Assembly: GCA_963716585.1 (NCBI GenBank)
Contig: CAVQTN010000004.1
Span: forward strand, 558,001-622,000
DNA from: JAICUY01 sp963716585
Lineage (GTDB): Bacteria; Chloroflexota; Limnocylindria; QHBO01
DNA length: 64,000 nt
Direction of reading: 5' to 3'
Notes under the pieces: generated by a model
What the model saw: the letters and a program-made list of their open reading frames with translations, nothing else
What the model was told of the DNA's origin: nothing
The model's database searches: none
Position numbers and translations under genes: made by a program
In this document: positions 48,051 through 57,129 of the stretch, in pieces
How the letters are laid out: every line of letters starts with the position of its first letter
Numbering within the stretch: position 1 is the first letter of the stretch

Positions 48051-50363
48051 CTAGGGGAACAGAGCCTGGATCTGGGTGACGACCGCCGATGAGATGACCG
48101 ACGTCCCTCCGACCACGAAGATGCGCGACGGCTGCAGCCGCCGCAGCTGCTCCACGGTTGCCGCAGGTGTCGAGCTGGTGAAGACCAGGAGCAGCGGCGC
48201 GACGTAGGCACCCGCCGCCGGGCCGCCCGCCAGCGCGTCGGGGAACGTCCGTCCGGCTGCCACATAGACGGTCGCCGAGGCGTTGAACTCCTGTCGGGCG
48301 ATCTCCCCCGCCGTTTCGTAGCGGTCATTGCCCGAGATCCGGGTGACCGTTCCCGCGGTCAGTCCGTCGAGCTCGACCGCGACGTTGTCTGCCACGCTCA
48401 CCGTGCCTCCGAAGATCACGATGTTGTCGGGGTGGAGGCGGATCAGCTCGTCCCGTGTGGCGCCCGGGAGGCTGGTTCCACGGGTGAGCAGCAGCGGCCC
48501 CGGCAGAACCGACGTGGCCGGCACACCGGCGAGTGCGTCAGGAAATGACGTGCCCGCGGCGATGAAGGCGGTCGGCACCGGGTCGACTCCCGGGTCGAAC
48601 GCCGCCCGCGAGATCGCTGCGGCCGTGGCGTAGCGATCCGCGCCGGAGAGCCGGAACGGGCCCTGGCTGGTCGGGTCGTCGAAGCCGGCGAGTCGCTGCA
48701 GCACCGCATCGGAGACAACGGCCGTGCCGCCGAGCACGAAGATGTCGGTCGGCTTGAGCCGCTGAATCTCGGTCAACGTCGCGACGGGAAGCTTCGACTG
48801 GGCGGTCAGCAGCACCGGGAAGCCGAACTGCGCGGCGACCGCCCCTCCCGCCAGCGCGTCCGGGAAGCTGGCGCCGGCAGCGATGAACAGGTAGCGCTGG
48901 TACGGTGTGAAGGTCGCCGCCGAGATCGCTGCCGCCGTGGCGTAGCGGTCGACCCCGGCCAGCCTGCGAATGTCGGGGCGGTCGACGACTGCTGCTCGCG
49001 CGTCGAGCAGGCGAGCGTTGGCGACCCAGCCAAGCGTGCTCGGCAGGGCCTTGGCGGTCGCGATCAGATGGGTGCGCAGCGCCGCGGCGTCACCCAGCAA
49101 GGTCGGCATGGCCGATGCTGCCAGCGCCGCCACGCCGCTGGCGTTGGCGGCCGCCATCGAGGTACCGGTGAGAAGCCCGTAGGTGTCGCCGGGCAGGGTG
49201 CTGAGGACGTCCTCGCCGGGCGCGGACAGGTCCACGCTGGTCGGTCCGAAGTTGGAGCTGGCAGAGAGGAAGCCCTGGTTGTGGACGGAGGCCACCGACA
49301 GGATGTTCGGCAGCCCGTACGACGCAGGGTAGATCGGGCTGTCGTCGTTATTGGTGTTGTTGTTGCCCGCAGCCGCGATCAGCAGCGTGTTGGGCACCGC
49401 GGCGATGGCCGCTTTCAGGGTCGCGCTGTTATCCGATCCGCCCCATGACGCGTTGATGATCCGCGCGCCGTGTGCCACGGCGTAATCGATGGCCGCGATG
49501 GCCTGCGTGTCAGTCCCGCACGACGACGTGCCATCGATGAACTTCAGCGCCATGATCTGGACCGATGGCGCGACGCCGACCACGCCGACGCCGTTGGCCG
49601 ACGCCGCGATCGTGCCGGCGACGTGGGTGCCGTGATAGTCATCGGGATCGTGCAGGCTGCTGTCGTCGTTGCAGAAGTCCCACCCGTTGATATCGTCGAC
49701 CAGGCCGTCGGCGTCGTCGTCGAGCCCATTGCCCGCAATCTCGCCGGGGTTGACCCACGCGCGGTCGGCGAGATCCGCGTCGCTGAAGTCGACGCCGTCG
49801 TCAATGACCGCCACGACCAGGCTTGGGCTGCCGGTCGTGATCTGCCAGGCTTCGGGGACGTTCATGTCGACGTCCTTGACCCCGGCGAAGCCGTTCACCA
49901 CCTGCCCGCTGTTGTTCAGGCTCCACTGCTGGCCGTAACCCGGGTCGCTGGCGGATACGACCTCCAGGCTGCGCCGGTACTCGGGCTCGACCGATAGCAC
50001 GTCGGGGTCCGTGGCCAGCCGAGCCATGGTCTGCGACGCGCCACCAACGGGTGCGAGCAGCTCGGCATCGGGCAGGGCCACGCGAGAGACCAGCGCGGCG
50101 TGCTGCGCAGCGCGGACACGGGCTCGCGTCGCCTGCGAAGCGCCGTGACGGTAGCGGACGATGAGCCGACCGGTCGGCTGCGACCGGACCGGCGTGCCGG
50201 TTCCCTTGGCCTCGCCGCTGCGTGTCGGTGAGGCGGCGCGACGAACGAGGTGCGGAGGGTCGGCGGCGACGGCCGCCGACGGCATCGACCCCATGACCAG
50301 CGCTGCGATGACGAGGCCGAGTGGCGCGTGGCACACCGAGGCACGGGATCGACGGCCGAACAT
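48051..50363 (-). CDS. Secreted S8 subtilisin-like protease with three CWB2 repeats
   Basis: A 770-residue exported serine protease. It has a signal peptide (about 1-33), an inhibitor-like propeptide (about 65-130), and a subtilase domain with the triad Asp188 (VAVIDDGVD), His244 (DYHGTHVAGTIAA) and Ser402 (GTSMAAANASGVAAL). Three cell-wall-binding-type 2 repeats follow (about 465-770), each with R-x-x-G-x-D-R-Y-x-T-A, FPDALAG and a VVGGT/VLGGT end. CWB2 repeats anchor proteins to the wall polymer in clostridia. The ATG at 50363 starts directly before the signal peptide. Its targets are unknown. Confidence 0.9.
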   Translation of the reverse strand: MFGRRSRASVCHAPLGLVIAALVMGSMPSAAVAADPPHLVRRAASPTRSGEAKGTGTPVRSQPTGRLIVRYRHGASQATRARVRAAQHAALVSRVALPDAELLAPVGGASQTMARLATDPDVLSVEPEYRRSLEVVSASDPGYGQQWSLNNSGQVVNGFAGVKDVDMNVPEAWQITTGSPSLVVAVIDDGVDFSDADLADRAWVNPGEIAGNGLDDDADGLVDDINGWDFCNDDSSLHDPDDYHGTHVAGTIAASANGVGVVGVAPSVQIMALKFIDGTSSCGTDTQAIAAIDYAVAHGARIINASWGGSDNSATLKAAIAAVPNTLLIAAAGNNNTNNDDSPIYPASYGLPNILSVASVHNQGFLSASSNFGPTSVDLSAPGEDVLSTLPGDTYGLLTGTSMAAANASGVAALAASAMPTLLGDAAALRTHLIATAKALPSTLGWVANARLLDARAAVVDRPDIRRLAGVDRYATAAAISAATFTPYQRYLFIAAGASFPDALAGGAVAAQFGFPVLLTAQSKLPVATLTEIQRLKPTDIFVLGGTAVVSDAVLQRLAGFDDPTSQGPFRLSGADRYATAAAISRAAFDPGVDPVPTAFIAAGTSFPDALAGVPATSVLPGPLLLTRGTSLPGATRDELIRLHPDNIVIFGGTVSVADNVAVELDGLTAGTVTRISGNDRYETAGEIARQEFNASATVYVAAGRTFPDALAGGPAAGAYVAPLLLVFTSSTPAATVEQLRRLQPSRIFVVGGTSVISSAVVTQIQALFP

Positions 50364-50508
50364 GAGTCCCTCCGAGATTGGCGCTGCCGAAACAACTGGG
50401 CGCGGCAGGCGAGCCCGAGTGTAGGCGTTCGTGGCAGGGCCCCACAAGAAGAACTTGACGCGCCACGCTGCGTGGGGAGTGGATCGTGAAGCGATAGATC
50501 CCGGGTCG

Positions 50509-53500
50509 TCAGCGGAACATGCGCTGCTGCCTGGCCAGATCCATGCGCGTCGTGCCGGCGATGACCTCGTCGACGCTGCGCAGCCGTCGCGCGACGACGT
50601 TGAGCACCTCACCCTCGACCTGCAGGACGCCATCGATCACCAGCAACGGGTGGCGATGCAGCAGGGCGCGGTACTGCTGGTAGACGTCGGGCCGAACCGT
50701 GACGTTGATCATGCCGCTCTCGTCCTCCAGCGCGATGAAGACGAAGTGCTTGGCGGTCATGGGGTGCTGGATGCTGACCGCCAGTCCCGCCAGCCTGATC
50801 ATCGATCGATCGCGGCGCCGCCCCGCCTCCCGCACCCGGATGACACCGCGCGCCGCCAGGCGCTCGCGATACAGCTCCACGGCATGCAGGTTGGGTGACA
50901 CGCCGGTGTCGCGATAGTCGGCGGCGACCCGTTCGGCATCGGTCATGGCCGGCAGTGAGGCGCCCAGTGCGCGCTGGGCATCATCGGTCAGGCCCAGCGC
51001 GGGATGCGCGGGGTCGGCATCCGCCAGGGTGCTGCGCAGCTGCCAGAGGAGCTCGCGGCGCGGCGCATCGGTCCAGTCGAAGGCACCGATGCTGATCAGG
51101 CGCTCGACGACCTGTTCGCCGAGACCGGCCCGGCTGACGAACTCTCTGACTGACCGATACGGACCATGGGCGTGCTCCTCGGTGAGACGCTCACGCTCGG
51201 CCTGGCCGATGCCCTTCACCTGGCTGAGGCCCAGCCGCAGCGCGAAGCCGCCGTCCGGCACGGGCTCGGTGTCGTGCTCCCAGGCCGATGCGTTGACGTC
51301 CACCGGCAGGACGCTGATGCCGTGGCGCTTGGCGTCGTTGATGATGACCGCCGGCGAGTAGAAGCCCATCGGCTGGTTGTTCAGGATGCCGGCGTAGTAG
51401 TGCGCCGGGTAGCGCAGCTTGAGCCAGGCGGTGTCGTAGGTGATCTTGGCGAAGGCCGCCGCGTGGGCGCGCGCGAAGCCGAACTCGGCGAAGGCACCGC
51501 AGCGGCGGAAGAGCTCCTCTGCGTCCGGCTCGCTGAGCCCGGTGTTCCGGGCGCCGGCCACGAAGCGGGCGTGCTCTTTTTCCATCTCGCGATGGCTGCG
51601 GTGACTGCCCATCGCCTTGCGGAAGATGTCGGCCTCGAGCGCCGAATAGCCGCACACCTCGATGGCGATCTGCATCACCTGCTCCTGGTACAGGATCACG
51701 CCGAGCGTGTCCTCCAGGATCGGCTGCAGGCTGGGGTGCAGGTAGACGACGGGCTCGGCGCCGGCGCGGCGGCGCAGGTAGGGATGGACGGCGTTGCCCT
51801 GGATCGGGCCGGGACGGATGATCGCGACCTGCACGACCAGGTCCTCGAAGCGCTCGGGGCGCGCCTTTGGCAGGGCCTGCATCTGGGCACGGCTTTCGAT
51901 CTGGAACATGCCGACCGTGTCCGCGCTGCGGATGACGGCGAAGACGTCGGGGTCGTCGTGCGGGAGGGCGTCGAGGTCGGGGCGCTGCTGGGTGTCGCGT
52001 TCGATGCGGTCGAGCGCGTCGGCGACCACGCCGAGCGTGCGCAGGCTGAGCAGGTCGATCTTCACCAGGCCGAGCTGCTCGATGTCTTCCTTGTCGTACT
52101 GGGTCACGACCCTTCCCGGCATGCTGGCACGCTCGATTGGCACGAGATCGATCAGCGGCGTGCGCGTGACGAGCATGCCGCCGACATGGATGCCGAGGTG
52201 CCGGGGAAAGGCGTCGATCTCGGCGCACAGCTGCAGGAGCCACTGCCACCGATTGCGAACGTCAGGCGCGGGGATCGGCCGTTGCGCATCCGCATCACCG
52301 TCGCGCACCACGCGAGGCCGATACCGCTCCTCGATCGGCATGCCGCTCTCCGGATCGATGCGGATGACGGCGCGACGAGGGCTGGCCGGTCCTGGAGACC
52401 CGGTGTCGCGGGGCTCCGGCAACTCGAGCGCCTCAGCGGAGCCGCCGGCGTAGCGCTTTGTCTGCGTCGCCTCGTAGCGCACGGCGGTCACCGACTGGTC
52501 GAAGGGGCGCGGACGCTTCGACGGATGCCAGCCGCCCTCCGACATGGGCTGCGCCCGTCCGTCGCGCCCGGGTGGCACCGCGGCCATCGCCATGTCGACG
52601 CCCAGCTCGTCGAAGAGCCAGGCGAACGACCCGTCGAGGGCCAGGTCGCGCGCAACGTCGGAGGCATCGCGCGTGTCGAGCGCCTTGGCCAGCTTGTCGA
52701 CGGAATCGGCCGGGAAGCCGAGGGCCTTGGCCACCTCGCGCACCGCCGACCGCGCCCGGTAGGTGACGACCGTGCAGACCATGGCGGCGTGATCGGCACC
52801 GTACGTCGTGTAGAGGTACTGGATCACCTCCTCGCGGCGGTTGACGTCGAAGTCGATGTCGATGTCGGGCAGCGTGCGCGCCTCGTTGATGAAGCGCTCG
52901 AAGAGGAGCTTGTGCTCGATCGGGTCGACCTTGGTGATGCCCAGGCAGTAGGCCACGATCGAATCGCCGGCACTCCCCCTTCCCTGACCGATGATCCCGT
53001 TCCGCCGCGCGAACTCCATCAGGTCCCACACGATCAGGAAGAACTCGGCCAGGTGCGTGCGCTCGATGATGTCGAGCTCATGCGTCAGCTGCGTGAGCAC
53101 CTGCTTGGTAATGGGCCGGTAACGGACCAGTAAGCCCTGGTGTGCAAGCTGGTAGAGATATGAGAACGCGGTCTCCCCCTCCGGGACGCTGAACCCGGGA
53201 AACCGATAGCGCTCGAAGCTCAGGTCGAGCCTGCAAGCCTGGCCAATGCGGCCAGCCTGCGCCATGCCCTGCTCCCACGATGCTCGTGCGCGGGCATCGG
53301 GCAGGACCGCGCCGATGGCGGCCAGCTCCGTGGCGGACTTGAGCCGGTACTCCGCGTTGGGCAGCAGCAGCTCCTGCGCGTCGCTGAGCGTCGCCCCGTG
53401 GCGGATGCAGACCAGAACGTCCTGCAGCCGATGCCCAACGCGCTCGGCGTAGTGCGCCTCGTTGGTGACGACGGTCGGCAATCCGGCCGTCTCCGCCAGC

Positions 53501-54210
53501 TCGGCGAGCTGCGCCACGAGCCAGTCGTCGTCCGACTGCAGGTGATGGCTGAGCTCCACCCCAAAGCTCCCCTCCGGGAAGCGGCGCGCCCAGCGCTGCG
53601 CCACGGCCAGCGCCTCGGCCCGCTCACCGGCAAGCAGGCGGCGTGGCACCTCGCCGTTGCGACAGCCGGAAAGGCCGAACAGGTGGCCGCGTGCCTCGTC
53701 GAGTGCGGCTTCCACCAGCGACTGCTCGAAGACCGGGAACTGCTTCTCGCCGGCGAGATGGCCGCGGCTGGCCAGGCGAGAGAGGGCGGTGTAGCCGTCG
53801 CTATCGCGTGCCAGCAGCACGAGGTGGTCGCCGGGCATCGGTCCCGCGTGGAACTCGCCAGGCCAGCCGCGGCTGGCCCTTGGACCGCGGAGCGGATCAT
53901 TGAGCTTGCGGCCGCGACGCGCCGCGCGCAGCTCGGCCTCGGTGCGTGGAATCGACAGTTCGAGCCCGATGATCGGACGCACCGGGCCCAGGCCGGCGGC
54001 ACTTGCCGCATCGGTCTGCGTCTGCTGGGCGGCCTTGCTGAGCCGCACCGCCGCGTAGAGTCCGGCATGATCGGTGATCGCCAGCGCAGCCAGGTCGAGC
54101 AGCGCCGCCTGGGCGACGAGGTCCTCGACGTGGCTGCCACCGTCCAGGAAGCTGAAGTTGCTGTGCGCATGCAGCTCGCAGTAGGCGGGAAGGTCGTCCG
54201 GCGTGCTCAT
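50509..54210 (-). CDS. dnaE2: Error-prone DNA polymerase DnaE2 (ImuC)
   Basis: C-family polymerase of the SOS mutasome. In the 1233-residue protein the N-terminal PHP domain starts AYCELHAHSNFSFLDGGSHVEDL. The palm carries RTLPDIDIDFDVNRREEVIQYLY, with GRGSAGDSIVAYCLGIT before it and VALIRPGPIQGNAVHPYL-like text after it. A C-terminal OB domain (TAKHFVFIALEDESGMINVTVRPDV) ends it. About 110 extra residues (52250-52650) are inserted compared with mycobacterial DnaE2. The ATG at 54210 is preferred to one at 54222, which lies within the -10. A LexA box covers the promoter. imuA-imuB lie 8 kb away under the same box. Confidence 0.92.
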   Translation of the reverse strand: MSTPDDLPAYCELHAHSNFSFLDGGSHVEDLVAQAALLDLAALAITDHAGLYAAVRLSKAAQQTQTDAASAAGLGPVRPIIGLELSIPRTEAELRAARRGRKLNDPLRGPRASRGWPGEFHAGPMPGDHLVLLARDSDGYTALSRLASRGHLAGEKQFPVFEQSLVEAALDEARGHLFGLSGCRNGEVPRRLLAGERAEALAVAQRWARRFPEGSFGVELSHHLQSDDDWLVAQLAELAETAGLPTVVTNEAHYAERVGHRLQDVLVCIRHGATLSDAQELLLPNAEYRLKSATELAAIGAVLPDARARASWEQGMAQAGRIGQACRLDLSFERYRFPGFSVPEGETAFSYLYQLAHQGLLVRYRPITKQVLTQLTHELDIIERTHLAEFFLIVWDLMEFARRNGIIGQGRGSAGDSIVAYCLGITKVDPIEHKLLFERFINEARTLPDIDIDFDVNRREEVIQYLYTTYGADHAAMVCTVVTYRARSAVREVAKALGFPADSVDKLAKALDTRDASDVARDLALDGSFAWLFDELGVDMAMAAVPPGRDGRAQPMSEGGWHPSKRPRPFDQSVTAVRYEATQTKRYAGGSAEALELPEPRDTGSPGPASPRRAVIRIDPESGMPIEERYRPRVVRDGDADAQRPIPAPDVRNRWQWLLQLCAEIDAFPRHLGIHVGGMLVTRTPLIDLVPIERASMPGRVVTQYDKEDIEQLGLVKIDLLSLRTLGVVADALDRIERDTQQRPDLDALPHDDPDVFAVIRSADTVGMFQIESRAQMQALPKARPERFEDLVVQVAIIRPGPIQGNAVHPYLRRRAGAEPVVYLHPSLQPILEDTLGVILYQEQVMQIAIEVCGYSALEADIFRKAMGSHRSHREMEKEHARFVAGARNTGLSEPDAEELFRRCGAFAEFGFARAHAAAFAKITYDTAWLKLRYPAHYYAGILNNQPMGFYSPAVIINDAKRHGISVLPVDVNASAWEHDTEPVPDGGFALRLGLSQVKGIGQAERERLTEEHAHGPYRSVREFVSRAGLGEQVVERLISIGAFDWTDAPRRELLWQLRSTLADADPAHPALGLTDDAQRALGASLPAMTDAERVAADYRDTGVSPNLHAVELYRERLAARGVIRVREAGRRRDRSMIRLAGLAVSIQHPMTAKHFVFIALEDESGMINVTVRPDVYQQYRALLHRHPLLVIDGVLQVEGEVLNVVARRLRSVDEVIAGTTRMDLARQQRMFR

Positions 54211-54221
54211 CGGACCAAGCA

Positions 54222-54240
54222 TGATAGAACATCCGTTCTA
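54222..54240 (-). promoter_or_regulatory. LexA (SOS) box and -10 of dnaE2
   Basis: TAGAAC-ATCC-GTTCTA (54225-54240) is a perfect inverted repeat containing GAAC-N4-GTTC, the Gram-positive and Chloroflexota LexA consensus. On the minus strand its end runs into TATCAT (54222-54227), a -10 box. Transcription would begin a few bases before the ATG at 54210. Confidence 0.88.
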
Positions 54241-54296
54241 TCCGTAGAAGTGCCGCGCAACCGACGATCGACCCCCGCCTGTGCCATGATCGGCAG

Positions 54297-54884
54297 ATGG
54301 AGAACGGCATTCCAACCCTCGAGACGGATCGGCTCAAGCTGCGGCCGTTTCGCAACGAGGACGCGGATGCCCTGTTCGACCTGACGCGCGATGTCGAGGT
54401 GGTGCGCTACATCGGCGCCGGCAGCGTGCCCTCACGCGAGGACTGCTGGCGGGCGATCGCGACCTGGACCGGCCACTGGGTGCTCCGCGGCTACGGGCCC
54501 TGGGCGATCGAGGAGCAGGCAACTGGCATATTCATCGGCCGCGTCGGGGTCTGGAACCCCGAGGGCTGGCCCGGCCCCGAGGTGGGCTACCTGCTCGGCC
54601 GTGCGTGGTGGGGCCGGGGCTACGCGACCGAGGCGGCGCGCGTGGCGATGGGGTGGGGCTTCGAGGAGCGTGGCTTTGACGAGCTGCTCAGCTTCATCGA
54701 CCCGGACAACACGGCCTCGATCAGGGTCGCCGCCAGGATCGGCGAACGGCTGCGCGGCGAAACGGAGCTGCGCGGCGTTCGTCGGCTGGTGTATGCCATC
54801 TCCCGCGAGGCCTGGACGGCTAGTCGGCCAGCGCCTCGAGGGTCGGCAGGTGCTCGCTCTGCCCTTCGGCGTTCAGCGGGATGA
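54297..54884 (+). CDS. GNAT N-acetyltransferase, RimJ/RimL type
   Basis: A 195-residue acetyltransferase starting LETDRLKLRPFRNEDADALF. It has YLLGRAWWGRGYATEAARVAMGWGFEE (about residue 100) as the acetyl-CoA loop and IDPDNTASIRVAARIGERLRGE near the end. The C-terminal ~20 residues are alanine/arginine-rich. They are encoded in the 65 bp where the gene overlaps the convergent LLM gene, so part of that tail may be a readthrough of a lost stop. It diverges from dnaE2. Confidence 0.78.
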   Translation: MENGIPTLETDRLKLRPFRNEDADALFDLTRDVEVVRYIGAGSVPSREDCWRAIATWTGHWVLRGYGPWAIEEQATGIFIGRVGVWNPEGWPGPEVGYLLGRAWWGRGYATEAARVAMGWGFEERGFDELLSFIDPDNTASIRVAARIGERLRGETELRGVRRLVYAISREAWTASRPAPRGSAGARSALRRSAG

Positions 54885-55734
54885 TCGCCACGTGGTCCGC
54901 GCCGGCGTCCACGTGCTCCGCGATCCGCTCGCGTATCTCGTCGACATGCCCCCAGCGCACCATCGCGTCCACCAGCCGATCGCTGCCCGGCTTCTCCCAA
55001 TCGGTCGCATCGAACCCCTGCAGGGCCCAGCTGGCCTGGTAGTTCGGCGTGCGCAGGTACGGCGCCAGGTAGGCCCGGCCAATGGAACGCGCTTCGATGG
55101 GCGCGGACGTCAGGACCACCGGCAACGTCACCGCCAGGGTTGCGCGCGGCCGGTTGGCGCCGGCCGATGCCGCATCCAGGCCCGCCCGCATCTGACTGAC
55201 CCGCGACGGCGTGGCGAGATAGGGAAACGCACCGTCCGCATCGGTCGCCGACAGCGCAAGCATGCGATCGCGCAGCGCGGCGAGCAGCACCGGCGGCTGC
55301 CCCACGGCATCGGGCGCCATCGGTCCGCGGTAGATGGCCGAGCGATACGCGACCAGGAACTCGCGCATGCGGGTCAGTGGCTTCTCGTACCGGTGCCCAC
55401 GGAGCCGCTCGGCGAGGTGCGGGTGCGACACGCCCAGGCCGAGCACGAAGCGTCCCTGGCTCGCCTCCTGGAGGGTCATGGCGGCCATCCGCGTCGTCTG
55501 GGCATCGTGACCCCAGATGCTGGCAATGCTCGTCCCGAGCTTCATGCTGGTGGTCGCATCGGCCAGGATGGCGAGCAGCACGAACGGTTCGCGTCCGATC
55601 GTCTCGGGCACCCACAGCGCCCCGTAGCCGAGATCGTCGGCGCGTCGCGCGTACTCGCGCGCCTCCTCCATCGAGAGCGTATCGAGGTGCCCCCACACGC
55701 CCAGCCGTCCGAGACCGATGTCGTGATCGTTCAT
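54820..55734 (-). CDS. LLM-class flavin oxidoreductase, probably F420-dependent
   Basis: A 304-residue luciferase-like TIM-barrel protein. It has GRLGVWGHLDTLSMEEAREYARRADDLGYGALWVPE at the start, TTSMKLGTSIASIWGHDAQTTRMAAMTLQEASQGRFVLGLGVSHP (about 60-105) and DHVAIIPLNAEG near the end. These match the F420-type group of the LLM superfamily found in actinobacteria and Chloroflexota; an FMN-dependent enzyme cannot be excluded. Its ATG overlaps the RibD-like gene's stop by four bases, so the two are coupled. Confidence 0.8.
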   Translation of the reverse strand: MNDHDIGLGRLGVWGHLDTLSMEEAREYARRADDLGYGALWVPETIGREPFVLLAILADATTSMKLGTSIASIWGHDAQTTRMAAMTLQEASQGRFVLGLGVSHPHLAERLRGHRYEKPLTRMREFLVAYRSAIYRGPMAPDAVGQPPVLLAALRDRMLALSATDADGAFPYLATPSRVSQMRAGLDAASAGANRPRATLAVTLPVVLTSAPIEARSIGRAYLAPYLRTPNYQASWALQGFDATDWEKPGSDRLVDAMVRWGHVDEIRERIAEHVDAGADHVAIIPLNAEGQSEHLPTLEALAD

Positions 55735-56504
55735 CGCCCGATGCTACCTGCTGGCCCAAAGCGGTACCGCAGGAAGAGCTCGTCGCCACTGCGGTGCAGG
55801 CTCACCAGGCTGCCGCGCCGGGGATGGTCGGCCCACGGCGATCCCCCTGGAATGGGCGCGATCATGGGCAGCGCATCACTGGCGATCAACGTGGGGCCCA
55901 GCGTCCAGAAGACCTCGTCGAGGCAATCCCGTGCCAGGAACGCGGCGTTGGTCGTCGGGCCGCCCTCCAGCAGCAGCGAACCGATCCCCTCCTGCTGGAG
56001 TCGCTGCAGCACCCAGCCCGGATCCGGGCGCGGCGTCGCGGCCCGCAGCAGCTCGACGCCCGGCGCAGCTTGCTGCGGGTTGTCGCTGCCCACGACGAGG
56101 AGGCGTGGGCCGCCGCCCTCGTGCCAGCGCTCGAGCGGTACTGGGGCCGAGCCGGCGATCACCACGCTCGTCGGCTGCGCGGCGTGGCCCCGCGCGAGGC
56201 GCCCGGCAGCCAGCTCGCGCGGGAGGCCCGGCCAGAATCCGGCGGCGACCAGCGTGCCTGCGCCACAGGCCACGGCGTCGAATCCGGCACGCAGCAATCG
56301 CATCAGGCGCCGATCGACGTGGCTGCCAAGGCCCTCGGCGCCATCGGCAACCTGGGCCCGGCCGTCGATGCTGGTCACCATGTTGATGGCGACGTAGGGT
56401 CGATCGCTCGGCGGTGCGGGAAGCCGCAGGTCGGCGAAGGCGGCGTCGAGCGGCAGGTCCGGCTGCGGATCAGGCCATAGCCGATCCACGCGCTGCTCAG
56501 TCAT
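55731..56504 (-). CDS. RibD C-terminal-domain reductase (DHFR-like)
   Basis: A 257-residue protein of the RibD_C family. It has RPYVAINMVTSIDGRAQVAD (about residue 35), DAVACGAGTLVAAGFWPGLP, and SLLLEGGPTTNAAFLARDCLDEVFWTLGPTLI (about residue 175). In riboflavin synthesis this fold reduces the ribose of a pyrimidine intermediate with NADPH, but single-domain relatives have varied substrates and no deaminase domain is present. It is translationally coupled to the LLM enzyme, suggesting a joint redox pathway. It diverges from the Rrf2 regulator. Confidence 0.82.
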   Translation of the reverse strand: MTEQRVDRLWPDPQPDLPLDAAFADLRLPAPPSDRPYVAINMVTSIDGRAQVADGAEGLGSHVDRRLMRLLRAGFDAVACGAGTLVAAGFWPGLPRELAAGRLARGHAAQPTSVVIAGSAPVPLERWHEGGGPRLLVVGSDNPQQAAPGVELLRAATPRPDPGWVLQRLQQEGIGSLLLEGGPTTNAAFLARDCLDEVFWTLGPTLIASDALPMIAPIPGGSPWADHPRRGSLVSLHRSGDELFLRYRFGPAGSIGR

Positions 56505-56571
56505 GTCATCGATGCTAGCGCCGCGTGCCGCGGCTCGTCCTCGTCCCTCGCGGCGATGTCACAATCGCGGC

Positions 56572-57129
56572 ATGCGGGTCACTGCTCGTGCCGACTATGC
56601 GATTCGCGCCGCCGCAGAGCTTGCGGTTGGCGGCGAGGGGCTGGTCAAGCGCGACGTCATCGCCGAACGCCAGGAGATTCCGCTCGAGTTCCTGGAGAGC
56701 GTGCTCCTGTCGCTCAAGTACGCCGGCATCGTGCAGAGTCAGCGGGGCGCCGGCGGCGGCTTCCGCCTGGCGCGACCGGCCGCCGAGATCAGCCTGGCGG
56801 ACATCGTGCGGGCGGTCGATGGACCGATGTCCGATGTGCGCGGCGACCGCCCCGAGCTGGTCGAGTACGTCGGCCCGGCGCGCCACCTCCAGGAGATCTG
56901 GATCGCGGTGCGTGCCAGCCTGCGCGAGATCCTGGAGGAGACGTCGCTGGAGGACCTGGTCCGGGGCAAGCTGCCGAAGCACGTTCGGCAGCTGACCGAG
57001 GCGCCGGAGGCCTGGACCTCGATGGGCAGGATCCGTGGCGCCGCCCGCAGTCGCCTGCCCAAGGTCATCCGACGCCGCATCCCGAAGCCGGGGGGCAGGG
57101 TCGTTCCCGGGCCGGGGCCGAAGCCCTAG
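56572..57129 (+). CDS. Rrf2-family transcriptional regulator without cluster cysteines
   Basis: A 185-residue regulator. The winged helix MRVTARADYAIRAAAELAVGG, IPLEFLESVLLSLKYAGIVQSQRGAGGGFRLARPAAEISLADIVRAVDG is typical Rrf2. The three cysteines that hold an Fe-S cluster in IscR, NsrR and RsrR are absent, so it resembles CymR, the cysteine-metabolism repressor. A 60-residue basic, proline-rich tail (RSRLPKVIRRRIPKPGGRVVPG) is unusual. It ends four bases into the convergent ABC permease gene. A role over the adjacent sulfonate/nitrate-type transporter is plausible. Confidence 0.82.
   Translation: MRVTARADYAIRAAAELAVGGEGLVKRDVIAERQEIPLEFLESVLLSLKYAGIVQSQRGAGGGFRLARPAAEISLADIVRAVDGPMSDVRGDRPELVEYVGPARHLQEIWIAVRASLREILEETSLEDLVRGKLPKHVRQLTEAPEAWTSMGRIRGAARSRLPKVIRRRIPKPGGRVVPGPGPKP

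Noticed and set aside
50437..50480. Hairpin after dnaE2 (CCACG-CTG-CGTGG)
   Set aside because: The stem is only five base pairs and upstream of the subtilase start. It is too weak to call a terminator.
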